NCBI GenBank assembly: GCA_021401465.1 | Contig: JADDMT010000006.1 | Location: forward strand, 62,001-126,000 | DNA from: Teratosphaeria epicoccoides | Lineage: Eukaryota; Ascomycota; Dothideomycetes; Mycosphaerellales; Teratosphaeriaceae | DNA: 64,000 bases | Direction of reading: 5' to 3' | Part shown: positions 10,437 through 21,901 of the stretch, in pieces | How the letters are laid out: every line of letters starts with the position of its first letter | How positions within the stretch are numbered: the first letter of the stretch is position 1 | Program-made: the position numbers and the translations under genes | Notes under the pieces: model-generated | The model's database searches: none | Told to the model about the DNA's origin: nothing | Seen by the model: the letters and a program-made list of their open reading frames with translations, nothing else

Positions 10437-13400
10437 CTAGAAACTGAAAAGTCCTGACCGCTTCCTTGGCGAGGGGACGGGATAAATCAATACCGCGCTC
10501 ATGAACAGGCCGACCACGATTCCAATTGCAATCTCGATTACACTGTATCCAACGGTGAACGCTACGTTGTTGAGAGAAGACGGCGTGGTCACCGAGGTGC
10601 TGCAACGTGCAGGTCAGCCCCCGGCCAGAATTGTGAAAGGAGGAGGTTTTGGGGCGTGGGCAATGTCATACCTATTTACAACAGTCGATCCGTTGCTCGC
10701 TGTGCCAGTGATCTGATCGGCAGAGGCAATACCAGACACCAACGATCCTGATACAGCCAAGCCCGAGGGCACTTGTACCTGCGGAAAGATGGGTCAGATA
10801 CTGGTCAAGTCTCACTGCTGCTCATCGGGGGACTCACAAAGATAGCAGGTAGCATAGCTGCGGCGGCGAGGCCGTACCCAACACGGCGGGGCTGGCGAAC
10901 GTATATGGAATCCGCATCCTGCATCGAGCCCTCCTCGAGCTTGGACGCAGAAAGTTGCTTCTCCTTCCCGATTTTGAGGATACCGCGCTTGATAGTCTTC
11001 CAATATATCCGCGCTCGATCTTCGTAGAGATCCAGCAGCCGGTTCTCTATCTTAGCACCAATGCGCGAATACAGATTGGCCATCACCCCAATAGCGAGCG
11101 CACCGAGCGCGTTGCTGACCTGAGTGTTGCCTTCGAAACATTTCGCGCTGTGATAGTTCACCAGGTATCCAACAAAGGCGATGACTAGCATGACCGGTGC
11201 CTGTTTCCACTTGGCCTGATTGATGACGATGAGACACATAGCAAAAGCAGGTACGAAGGCGAAGAAGTATGGATACTCCATCTGCTTTTTGCATGTTGTT
11301 GCAGAGACAGCTTCGGAGTCCATGATGCCGTAGATGGCAGATCCAATCGTGATGCCAAAACCGAGGAAGAGGGAGTAGATGATGGCATAGACCATGCGAA
11401 TGCTGCCAGCCACGATGGATCGACTTTGCAGCTCTAGCGAGGCGCACAGTACAATGTACCCTGGCAGAATGAGCGCGATTGATGACTGAGCCAGAGCGGC
11501 GAAGCAGAACATGTACCCGCCTTTGCCGTCGGGTATACTGCCAAAGGCGCGGGAGAGGAACGATGTGATGACCGTTGCAAATATCTCGAAAACGTTGGCG
11601 TAGAGATCTGAGCGAGGAGCAATCACTAGCTGAAGCACACCCAGGATGCAGCCCAACAAAAACGCAATTGGCAGGTCTATCAGTGCGGCGCCAAAGGCAA
11701 AGGGGCCGACGCAAGCAGCTGCAAGGCCGTATACCGGAATGCGAAGCCAGCGACTGTGCTTCGGTTTCTTCTTGTTAATCTCATCCAGTCGCGTTGTAGC
11801 TTCTTCGACACCGATTCTATCATGCACCACCTCCTTGTAGACCTCGTGGGTATCACGTAGCTTGCCAAGATCCAGTCCCTGCGTAACTCGCACCAGCTTG
11901 ACTTCCGTCGTATGTGTGTCTGGGTCGTCAAAGGACACGATCATCGAGCCGGGAATATACAAAAATTGCGCTTGGATCTCCAGCACCCGTGCACTCATGT
12001 TCATGTATTCTTCCAGGCGATGCGTTGGGGCGCCGTACAACATCAGGGCGCGACATAACTTTATGAGGTACTTTTGTCGTTCTATGGTCTCAGCAATATG
12101 TAGCGTGATGCGAATCTTCTCCTCTTTGAGCGGTTTGCCAATGCGATTGAACGCGACCATGGCTGATGAACTGGGTGCTCGCAAGTTCTTGGGCCTTTTC
12201 CTCTTCTCCTCTTCCGCCTGCTCCCTGAGACGTTGGGACACCTGCTCGCCAAGACCGGAGACGACGGGTGAGCCAAGGCTAGCCGAGCTCCCGATTAATT
12301 GCGCCAGTGACGACGCTGATTGGTTCTTGTGCTTTTTGGGACCGAACCAGGTCGGCGTCGATGCACCTGACCCGGGAGGAGATGGATTTGGAGTAGTGCC
12401 AGCACTCCAACCGCCACTTCGAGAGTACCGCTTGCTGGGATGCTGTTGTTGCTGTCCGTATAATTTCAGCAGGGAACCGAGAATCCCGCCTCTGAACTGC
12501 CTGGGTGGCTCGCTGTGTTCCTCGAAGAATGGCTGGTCTTCGGTAGGAGTCATGGCACCAGACCTAGGATCAGTGGGCGAGTTCTCTCCACTTTGCAGCG
12601 GGGAGAGTCCATTGTAGACAGTGTGCTGCCTTACCAACTTGCGAGCTTCGGTAGTTGACTGCTTCTTCGGCCTGTTTGCTCCAGACATCTGTACACAGGA
12701 GTCCACATTGACGCCGTCGAGCTTCCGAATGGATAGGTCCTCTAGTTGTATCTCGAGTCCAGGGTCGCCACGAGAGCGCCTCCAGTGTTGGCTTGTACAT
12801 TGGCGCTCAGGCGAAGTGTATCTGGAATTTGGTTCTGACCGAGCTCGTTCATCAGTTTCAAGACGTTTGCCTCGCTCATAGGCCTCTCGGGCTCGGGCTT
12901 GACGGACTGCACGTTGTCCATCGTCATCACGAACCCCTGGCTCAACGAGTCCTGCTCTATCGTTCTGATTCGAGAGGGTGCGCCTAATGGCTGGCCTCGG
13001 ACGTGGACCTGGTACGGATGTGTGAGGCAGTGATTGGTTCAACGCAGCATGGATCTGCTGTGCCTGCTGTGGCGACAATTCCGGCAGATGTGATTTGAAT
13101 GGCTCATCAGAGAGCAGCGTCGAATCTCTGCTTCCGGATCGGCTGTGGTATGGAGAGGAAGAGCCGCTGGCTCCGGGTGAGCCCCATGGCGGAGTGACTC
13201 CTATTCGCGGTGGTGACATTTCAGGTTCGATCGACACTTTCCCGTTATGACTGACGTCTGTATCTCGCCCATTGGAATCGACGCCTTCCCTGAAGCCAAC
13301 TCTCTTTTTCTCTGACCGTTTTGCACCCGCGCTTCCCGTACCACTGCCCGGTTGAGTCTGTCCTGCGCCCGAGGCGAAACTCCCTGGCTCCTGCATCACG

Positions 13401-13474
13401 GATGCTGGTGAGGCATTTTCCATTATTGCAGCATCGCCAAACGGGTTTGCGAGCTCTCCAACTGGTGTTGACAT
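10437..13474 (-). CDS. Prm10/ThrE-like multi-pass membrane protein
   Basis: Predicted 968-residue protein related to yeast Prm10 and the bacterial ThrE threonine/serine exporter family (DUF1212). Three exons: 13474-10838, 10778-10672 and 10599-10437, phase-consistent with GT-AG introns of 59 and 72 nt. Residues 1 to about 440 are low-complexity and Ser/Pro-rich (likely cytosolic, disordered). Then follows the conserved block starting near RQKYLIKLCRALMLYGAPTH, a soluble segment with PGSMIVSF, and about ten hydrophobic segments. The last two exons supply the family's conserved end: VPSGLAVSGSLVSGI, then a final TM helix and the tail KRSGLFSF. The ATG at 13474 is preferred; the frame extends seven codons upstream to a GTG. 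Substrate and location (vacuole or plasma membrane) are unknown. Confidence 0.88.
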
Positions 13475-14894
13475 CCTGTCGATGGAGAAGGGCACGCTAG
13501 ACTGCTGTGGTCGAATTTTGGAGACAATGACCCAGAAATGTCAGACCAATCAATGCCGGATCCGGGAGGATGGTCACAAGTTTTGCGCGAACAAAGAGTG
13601 TTTGGTTGATGTGATTTTAACGTATCACATTCTCGATTGGAGAGATGCAGATCCCCGCAACGTTTGTCGTCGATGATGACAGGCAGTCGAGATGAGCAAA
13701 GCCACGCCACGGACACGAAGATAGCTACCACTGCTCGGTAGCGTATAGATGGGATGTCAGCGAACAGGAGTCGAAGCTTTGACGATGCTAGGCCATCAAA
13801 ACTCTGTGTTTGATATGCTGGTTGGCAGGAAATTTCAAGCTTCGTGTTGAGGACGCATAGTTGTCAATATGCGGTATGGAGGTGCAGCAGGAGGAGCTCA
13901 ACATATGCCTGCTGACAACGATGGGATATTCTATCAGGTGGCAGCGACACAGCCAGCCGTGACGCGGTCTCACCCTTGCTGGACCCAGAATCCGCGGGCC
14001 AGTATCAGTAAAAAAACGGGTCCGTCGATGGCGAATGCGTTCCAGAGTTTTCTCGTCCACGTAGGGCTGGTGACGACTCGCGCATACATGATCGCAGCTC
14101 GTGTCGGAGATGTGCGGTGGCGTGCGGGTTGTGTTGTACGTACACAGTGCACTGGCCGCGACACCCACCACGCCCGCTCCACCGGTCCATCGGGCTTCGA
14201 GAAGGATGCGGCGGTGGGATGGGCGCATTGTCGGCGGAGATCACATGCGCAGGCGGAACGGCCGAACAGACGGAAACGTGCCAGGCGAGCCGAGGAGATG
14301 AGCACCCAAATTGTGACATGCACCCGCAGCCTCACAAGCAGGAGATGCGACTCAACGATTTCCATGCCAGTCAACACAATCCACCTGCAAGATTCTTCGA
14401 CGTGAGGTTCTGTCGTTGGGAGGATGCGCGCGGAAGGATTTCCTGCCGTAACCTTCTTTGCCCTCGTTGGTCAGGAACTGGCAAGGCTGGACGAGGTTCC
14501 TGTAGGCTAATAAGGTATGACATGTCACTTCCAGCAGTATTATCGAATCATCGCCCGACGCTTTGTCCGCGATATCCCAATTTGTATATACGTTCGGCGC
14601 TTCATCATTCACTTCATCATGGAGACTTTCCCACCACCGACTCGACCCACAAATAGCTTGATCGATTGCTTACCAGAACACACGAGCAAGTACAATTGGG
14701 GTGGGAGCTGGCCCACTGTTAGATATCGGATCCTGCTAGTGGTGCAGTGCCGAACATGATCTGCTTGAACAAGACCCAGCCATTCCGACAGTGCTCTCAA
14801 ATCAGCCTGTAGCTCACTGCTCTGTGAAGCAAACGCCGCGCCATCCCGTGATCATCGTAACGCTCTACCAATTTTGACAACAAGCATCCAAGGA
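13475..14894. other. Intergenic region upstream of the Prm10-like gene
   Basis: About 1.4 kb between the 3' end of the NAD kinase gene and the start of the Prm10-like gene, both minus strand. Overlapping frames on both strands (for example plus 13869-14405 and 14117-14656) have Arg/Cys-rich translations without domains. I see no gene. Confidence 0.55.
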
Positions 14895-16775
14895 CTACCG
14901 CCAACCTCCCTTGCCATCCGGCTTCTCCATCCTTCCTGCATCACTGTTTGTACCTGCAGTACTACTGGTCCCACCATACCCTGAATCCCGACTGCGCACC
15001 GTCTCATCCTCCTCATCGTCCGCAAAGTCAATATCAAACACCATCTGCTTGACTTTACTCTCCGTCTCCACCAGACCGGCGCCCTCACCCTCGCCATGCC
15101 CTGCCGCTCCGCCTGCCCAGCCTTTCTGCTCTGCGGCACGCGTGTTCCACCGTAGAGTGCGAGAGATACTATCAAACCACTCCAGTGGCTGGCCCATGAC
15201 AGTCGGAAATGGATACTGTGAGGCACGGACCACGACTTCGTCGCCTCTCCCAAGCTCGACGCGACCTTTGCCGTCGAACGATACGAATGCGCCACCGCGG
15301 CCACTTGCTGGGATGGAGACTTTGAGCGCCATGTCGTCGTTCAAGAGCATTGGTCTGAACGACAAGGTGTGTGGACATATGGGTGTAAGCAGGATGGCTG
15401 GAATATCCGGATGCACGAGTGAGCCGCCAGCTGATAAGGAGTAAGCTGTTGAACCCGTAGGTGTAGATAAGATAATGCCATCTGCACTGATGCGAGTGAG
15501 CAAGCTGTCGTTGGCATATAAGTCTAGGGAGGAAATGTAGGAAGATGGGCCACGGTCGATGACGAGTTCGTTCAAGACTTCGTGCGTCTCGCCTTCAATC
15601 TTGGTGCTCTGAGGATCGATGGCCGCTGACCCGCCTCCGTTGGTGTTGCCACTAGCCGTGACGCCCGAGATCGAGGATAGGGATGCCGAGGACCCTGCTG
15701 TTGTGGACAGTGAAGCAGCGGAGCGATATACGGTGCATGTAAAGCGCATTCGCATGTTTATCCGCATGCCGGCATCGCCCATATTGTGGTTGAGCTGCTC
15801 CTGGTACTGCGAGAAATCGAAATTTGTCAGGAAGCCGAGAGATCCAAGAGAAAATGCCAAGACCGGAGGTACGATTCGCTGAAATAGCCAGGAGGTAAAC
15901 AGCACTGTCCCATCTCCTCCGAGCGTGATGACCAAGTCGAAGAGCTCGGGCTGTTCGAGACACAGTGCCGGAGTCCAAAATTGGAGCATATCCTTGAACC
16001 TCCGATCTTTCTCCAACAGCCCATCACCGTCGAATCGCCTACTCTTCTTCAACTTGAAGTCCACCCACACATTGACCCCAATATCCTTCCCGTATCTCGG
16101 CGTGCTCAACAGCCAGTCTGCCAGCTCTCTTGTCAATGTTACCAGCGTATTGTCCCGTGCCTTTGTGATAATCATGACATTTTTGACTGCCCTCTTCAAG
16201 GGTCTCCTCTGCAACTGCCGACTGACTTCCCTGACAGATGCCGCTGTTTGCATCAGCCGACTGTGACTCAGTTGATCGTCGGCCTTGATCTCGTCCAATA
16301 CTTTCTCGATGTCCACTGCGTCTCCAAAGCGCTTGTGGAAGTAGCATGGGCTTGTGAGCGCAGCCAAGCGCGCAATGCTCGGGGTTGCGCGTATGTTGAA
16401 CTTGCTGATCGCACCGCTCAAGTCTTCGCCTCGATCCCGCTCCTTCCCAGCTGGCATCCTGCTCTTGCCCTCTTTCCGATCCACATCCGCTGCTAGCTGC
16501 GATGCCAGGACCTCCGCGGTGGGCATTGGTATCGCTTGCGCGCCTGTACTAAAGCGTCGCGGTGTCGAGTCCAGTCCGATTGGAAAGCCGTCGGGCCGGT
16601 CGAAGGAGTTCTGTCGTATCGGCGTTCTCGCCATCACTTCTGCCAACGCGTTCCGAGCTCCTGTGACGCTGACGGGCGAAGTGGGAGTCCTCTGTTCCGA
16701 TCCAGCCATGTCGGGTGTGCCGGGTTGGGTTCTTGCACGAGCTTGAGGGTGTATGCGGGCATCCCGCTCTTCCAT
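14895..16775 (-). CDS. NAD(H) kinase, Utr1-like
   Basis: Single-exon 626-residue ATP-NAD kinase that phosphorylates NAD to NADP and so sets the cell's NADPH supply. The catalytic signature GGDGT is at residues 286-290 within VITLGGDGTVLFTSWLF. It is followed by the conserved SLGSLGFLTNFDF, the LNELVIDRG (NE) motif and the ATP-site TPTGSTAYSLSAGGS. Residues 1-130 are a poorly conserved, probably disordered extension, and a 40-residue Ser/Gly insertion interrupts the domain near residue 360. There is no clear mitochondrial presequence at the ATG at 16775, so a cytosolic Utr1-type role is more likely than a Pos5-type mitochondrial one (inference). The acidic and Gly-rich C-terminal 90 residues are outside the domain. 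Confidence 0.94.
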   Translation of the reverse strand: MEERDARIHPQARARTQPGTPDMAGSEQRTPTSPVSVTGARNALAEVMARTPIRQNSFDRPDGFPIGLDSTPRRFSTGAQAIPMPTAEVLASQLAADVDRKEGKSRMPAGKERDRGEDLSGAISKFNIRATPSIARLAALTSPCYFHKRFGDAVDIEKVLDEIKADDQLSHSRLMQTAASVREVSRQLQRRPLKRAVKNVMIITKARDNTLVTLTRELADWLLSTPRYGKDIGVNVWVDFKLKKSRRFDGDGLLEKDRRFKDMLQFWTPALCLEQPELFDLVITLGGDGTVLFTSWLFQRIVPPVLAFSLGSLGFLTNFDFSQYQEQLNHNMGDAGMRINMRMRFTCTVYRSAASLSTTAGSSASLSSISGVTASGNTNGGGSAAIDPQSTKIEGETHEVLNELVIDRGPSSYISSLDLYANDSLLTRISADGIILSTPTGSTAYSLSAGGSLVHPDIPAILLTPICPHTLSFRPMLLNDDMALKVSIPASGRGGAFVSFDGKGRVELGRGDEVVVRASQYPFPTVMGQPLEWFDSISRTLRWNTRAAEQKGWAGGAAGHGEGEGAGLVETESKVKQMVFDIDFADDEEDETVRSRDSGYGGTSSTAGTNSDAGRMEKPDGKGGWR

Positions 16776-17582
16776 GTTGATTGTCTATGATTCTACTGCA
16801 ATTTCGCTACCGTGACACCACAAAGGACCGATTGATCAAATCCGACGTCGTCCTTCAGTCGGCGATTAGTTCAATTGTGACAGTCCCGGGCCGCCAGATG
16901 AGACTAGTAAGGATCTGTCGTACGTTATCTCGAGCGGACTCGGGGGCGATACGCGTGCTTGGAGAGCAGCCAGCATCTCATATTGATGGAAAACGCCATG
17001 AAAAGATGTACGTGAATTCAGAAACCCCCACGTATGCGATAACTAGAAGGTATCTACCAGTAGGAGAGCGAAAGTTGGTCGAGCTTATTACTTACGTATA
17101 CCACCAGTCGGCGATTTTGGAGGGCAAGAAGGTTTGATTTGGTGCAACTCGCCGCTCGGGCTCGGGCCTTCTTTCGATTATCCGTCAGAGTCGAGTCGTC
17201 ACGTGCAGCCTGCCGATGCTCCCAGCTTGGGAGAAGAATCTTGCTTACTTTTGTGAACCAAGAACAGCAGGGAATAGCGATGGTGTCACCGGGCCTCCTC
17301 ATCTCCGTACTGCTATGCGAATACATGACCACGACAATTTGCAGGAGCTGTGTCACGAACGTCGCAAGATCTCCGACACGGTCTTTCATGAGGTCTTCAT
17401 GGCTCGCTACACGTACTGTCGATATCGGATCTGCAAAACAATTCAAAGTCCTCCTTCGGTGATCACAGCAGGGAGTTACTGGTCGGGTATTTCTGCACCT
17501 AAAACACCTGCTCCCTGCTTCGTGTGCTTGTTACCAGGGAGCCGCATCTCACTCGAATGCCTCGCGCGCCGCAGCGGACGCT
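16776..17582. other. Intergenic region upstream of NAD kinase
   Basis: Holds the NAD kinase promoter and the 3' UTR of the CsbD-like gene (both minus strand). The longest frame (minus 17054-17446) has no recognisable domain. No repeats are seen. Confidence 0.55.
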
Positions 17583-18159
17583 CTACTGCGCCTGCTTGTT
17601 GATGTCCGCTTCGGCGCCTCTCTGCAGTGTCTTTCCGGTGTCGTGCTGCGCCTGGTACTCTGCCTGCTTCTCACGGTTGCCTGTGATGCCCGCCACCGCG
17701 CCACCAATGGCACCACTCGCGCGGTCCGAGATACCAGAGCCCAGATCGGACAGCTGACCAGCAGCTTCCTTGCCCTCACCGGCAGCCCTCTGCTGCTTGC
17801 CCTCGTTCTGCAGGCCGGTAGCACCGACAAGGCCACCGATGGACTCCTTGGCAGAGCCGATAGTCTGGTCCCAGGAGCCCTCTTGACGCTGCGGGTTGTT
17901 CTGAGCGACGCCGGAGGACGAGACGGAAAACCCGCCGATCGATGCGCCGGCGTCAGAGACGTCCTTGCGGGCTGCGCCAAGGTCTTGCTTGTGCTGACCC
18001 GCGTTCTGGTACGGGTTAGTATGTAAAGTGCGCAAGAGAGAGGTAAGCATGTCATACCTTGTCAGCGGTCGAGCCAGTGATGCTGCCAAGAGCGCTCTGG
18101 GCCATGCCAGAGGCAGTGTCCACGTAACTCTGCAGGGTGCTGGTGTTCTTGTCCGACAT
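17583..18159 (-). CDS. CsbD-like small stress protein
   Basis: Predicted 174-residue hydrophilic protein of the CsbD-like family. Fungal members are often labelled mismatched base pair and cruciform DNA recognition protein after Ustilago Hmp1, though their cellular role is poorly known and they are usually abundant in stress and spores. Exons 18159-18058 (34 codons) and 18005-17583, with a 52-nt GT-AG intron. Exon 1 supplies the conserved start MSDKNTSTLQSYVDTASG. Later blocks EGSWDQTIGSAKESIGGLVG and SDRASGAIGGAVAG, rich in Gly, Ala, Gln and Lys, are typical; the tail reads QHDTGKTLQRGAEADINKQ. No signal peptide or membrane segment is seen. Function remains inference from family. Confidence 0.88.
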
Positions 18160-18987
18160 GTTTGATGTGGTGATTGTGCTTGGTGCGAGATGGTCTGATG
18201 TTGTCGCTTGCTATGAAAAATTCCTGATGGTAATATTGAGATGGTTTCGATAATATAGAATATACTTCAAGATGCTTCAGCAGGAAGTGCAGAATATATA
18301 CAAGAACTTCAGCAGATGCTTCCTATGCGCGCACAAGCCCCCCACGACGCAAAAGCATGTGAACAACGCGGGTGATGACGTCGCCCGCTCCTGCAAATCA
18401 CGAAACAGGCCAGCCAGCTCGTTCTAGAGCCTGGTCACCAGCCCGTTATGGAGCACATGCAACCTCTTCGTTTACAAAGCTGGTGCGCAATCGCGAATGA
18501 AGCTCGACGGTGACGTGAATAGCCGAATCGTCTGGTGTCCTGGACACGAGCCAGCGACACGTGGAAAGCCCACAAACCGTGGTGGACGGGCCATCTCGCG
18601 GAGAGAGCAACGGACACCGAAATCAACTGGACCACCTGCACCTGGCGCATACCGTGAGAATGATGAGAGTGCAAGCTCGCAAGAGTGTTCAATCGCAGCC
18701 ATATGCCTGAGACGTATTGGAAGCACGTTACCAGATTGAATACTGTCACATAATCCTTTGTACTACACTGATCCGTGGGCCTAACACACCTCCACTGTTC
18801 CGTCATACAAGTCGACACACCTGCAATCCCAATCTTGCCCTCCTGATCATCCATACACAGTCCAAGCAAGGTATCATCGCAATACAAATTATCAGAGAAA
18901 AACGTCAAAAACGTCAAAAATTATTGCAACGTCTGAAAGGGCGTTTCTTGCTTGTGCCAAGATCTGGATCCCTTGATCCTCCAGCCA
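18160..18987. other. Intergenic region between facB-like and CsbD-like genes
   Basis: Promoter of the CsbD-like gene (right of 18159) and 3' side of the facB-like gene. 18200-18320 is AT-richer than the surroundings. No coding frame is convincing. Confidence 0.55.
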
Positions 18988-21901
18988 TCAAGCAGCCGCA
19001 TTCCCATCCCAACTGAAGATATCATCCCCGCCCAAAGCCTCCCCAGGCATCACGATGCCTCTGTACATGTCATTGCCACCGGAACCAGCACTGTGGCTAC
19101 TGGCACTGCCCCAGTCCATATTGAGTCGCTCATCAATACTGCTCCTTCCCTCCTCAGTCGAGAAGCTCAGCAGACTCTCTGTGTGCGCAGTGCTCGCTGT
19201 GCCGGCCGTCAGTCCAGAGACGGCAGACGTGTTGGTATCCACATGACACAGCGCCCACAGATCATTGAAGTCACTACTCAGACCGCCAGCAGCAGAGACC
19301 GACAGATTTGAAGTCGAGTTGTTAGTCGCTTGACTTGGCGCCGTGATCAAAGCATCTATGGGCTGACCACCGTAGCACGCATCGTAAATGTTCGTGGTCC
19401 CGTTGTCTAGACTGCCAAGCAGTTTCTCCCAATCCGTCGGCTGGGGCTCAGTCTTGACGGGCTGTGCTGCAGCTGTCGCCGTGACGCGCTCGCCGTCATT
19501 CCCAAATGACAAGTAGTCGAGATTCGGCAGCTTGATTGATGTGGGTCGCAGTGGTTTCGCTGTTAGGCTCTCTGATTGTCGTCGGAGCTGCGGCGGAGCC
19601 GAGGGTCGAGGGGCCATGGAGGCGCTGCGGCCGTATTGCGTTGTCGGGCTGCGAGCTGGCTCAGATCGAGCTACCTTGGTGGGGCTGTATGTAGGCGGTT
19701 GGAGAGAAGGTTGACTTTGGGATGGTACACCCCCTGGGTGCAGGCTGATGTTGTGCACAGTCGATCGCCGGTGGTCAATTGGAGCGTCAAGTCTTGGCGT
19801 CTTTGGGGAGCCGTTGGTGCTAAATCGTGACGCAATGGCTTTCAGCTGCTTGCGGGTTGAGGACGGCAAGCTTGCCACTGGGTTCATGGTCATGGCGCCC
19901 TCTGAATTGCTTCGTGATACTGTAGGTGGTAACCTCGGTTTTGATGCCGGAGGCGGGACTGAATGTGTGGTTGGCGGAGGAGACCTGGCAGGCATCATCG
20001 ACCTGGCCACACGACCAAACTCGGTTGCTGACGGAGCTTTTGACCGGGCAAGAAGCTCGACTACGACGGCGATCTGCTTGTGGTTGTCGCGGAGGATCTT
20101 CGACGTTGGCTCCAATTTCAGTCCTTGGAACAGCAGACCGAAGCCAGCCAGAATGAGAAGCTCGTCCTTGTTCAGACAAAAGGAGAAGCTCATGCCGCGT
20201 TCTTCCAACAGCTGGACGATCTGGATCATTGATTTGCACGAGCTCGCGTGGGTAATCATGGAGGTCGATGAACGTGCGCCAAGCGAAGCGCAGACGGCGG
20301 GTCGTTGGATCAAAGCACGAATATAGTGGTAAGTCAGGGACAGCAGTGGCGACCTGCTGCTGATCGTGCCCGTGCTGGGCTTGTCCTGTGCAAATTGAAG
20401 ACGAAGATGCGGCGCCAAGGAATTACACCATGCATCCAGCTCGTCCGAAAGAGCTGACAACTTCTTCATGGACAAGTCATAGGACGTTTTTGCTGGAAAT
20501 ACCTCTTCCAAAACCTTAGACAGGATGCGCGCAGCTCGGAACAAGGCCAGAGCACTGGATAGCCTGGTCGACTCTCCCGGAAGTGTTGGCTGGAAACCAC
20601 GTTCTGTGACAAATTCGTCGTCTGCATCGGCAGGATATTCGCAATTGACATCCTCATCCTTGACGTGTTTTGGAAGACCGAGCATGACAGCGGTAAAGCA
20701 ATCCACAGTGTACAGGGTCCAAAACACCTTCTTCCTCGTTTCACATGTCAAAGTGCCTAACGCAAAGCGTTTCTGGGATTGATGCAGACCAAGGCGAGCC
20801 GACAATGTAGTAGACAGGCCTTTGTAAGTCAAAAGTCTTGTCAGGTCACCCTGTTGGATGCAGAAGATCTGCGCCAAAATCAAGGCTTGCAGTGTCGCCA
20901 AAGAGCTCTCAGTCAATATGCTGTCGATGGCAGCTTTCCACTGCGACTGGAAACTGTCCAGATCCTCAGATGAACGAGTGCCGTTTGACAGTGAAGCAAT
21001 GCCAAATACCAAATTCAATTGGGCAACTGCCGTCTTATCGGTAACCGCATCAGAGTCTGCGACGTATTTCTCATACAAGCCGAGAAACGTGGGCCGATGT
21101 AGAACCGGGAACAGAGGCGCCCATTCTTGGAAGAAAATGTTGACCAGCTGATCCGAGACCAATCGCGGTGGCGCTTTCCACACCACGGGCGATGCAGAGT
21201 CTGGCGGAGTCAAAGGCATGTCCATTGCTGCATTGTATTTGCTTCCTAGCAGCGACTCAATGTCGATGTCAGCCGTCGATTGACCAGTTTCCTGGACCTT
21301 GCGTTTGAATGCTTCAATGAACGTCCTTGCGCTGGAAGTGCCTGCAAAGTATGAGTCCGCGCCACCACCAGTACTAGCCAGCAGACATGGCGATTGCTGA
21401 ACCTTGAATACCTCGTCATCATCCAGCGACGCTGCACCTAGCTTATCTTTGTTAGTGTTCGACTCTAACGAAGTCGTCGATGGTCGTCTTGGCGAAGGCA
21501 ATTGTATCGGCTGTGATGATTGAGAGTGGATCCGTGAGAGCATATCGATCTTTTCGTCTTTTTCGTCCAGCAACTCCTTCAACTCCCTTACTTCACATTC
21601 CAGACCTCTCACGCGCTCTTCCAACGATTCTGTGTAACCTCTTGGAAACGCTCGCCTGCTCAACTTATCGCTCGTCTTGCACTCGAAGCCAACATTGGCG
21701 CATTGCGAACAGCATGGTCGTATGCCATCGCAACGTATCTTCTTGCTTCGACATCTGCAAGTTCACATCAGTCAGACGTTGCGATGCTTTGTTCGCCGAC
21801 AAAAAGCTGTGTGACGATGCTTACCTATCGCAAGCCTGAGCGATCCTCGCCTGCGCGTTCACGCCCACCTTAATGACCTTCATTGGGAGTATACCGGGCA
21901 T
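18988..21901 (-). CDS. facB: Zn2Cys6 transcription factor, FacB/Cat8 type
   Basis: Predicted 947-residue nuclear activator of acetate, ethanol and gluconeogenic genes by homology to Aspergillus FacB and yeast Cat8. Exons 21901-21825 and 21754-18988, with a 70-nt intron that falls inside the zinc cluster. The start MPGILPMKVIKVG and the cluster with Cys24, 27, 34, 41, 44 and 51 are those of FacB. It is followed by a coiled coil (SLEERVRGLECEVRELKELLDEKDEKIDML, residues about 68-97 in two heptad-rich pieces). Residues about 165-510 carry the fungal-specific TF domain (start near VSDQLVNIFFQEWAPLFPVLHRP). The rest is Ser/Pro/Thr-rich with acidic patches and ends in DDIFSWDG, a likely activation region. 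A 2.5-kb gene-free region lies upstream. Regulation by glucose repression is known for the family, not seen here. Confidence 0.92.

Noticed and set aside
11862..12617. 251-codon plus-strand frame
   Set aside because: Antisense shadow of the Prm10-like gene, whose family motifs are clear on the minus strand.
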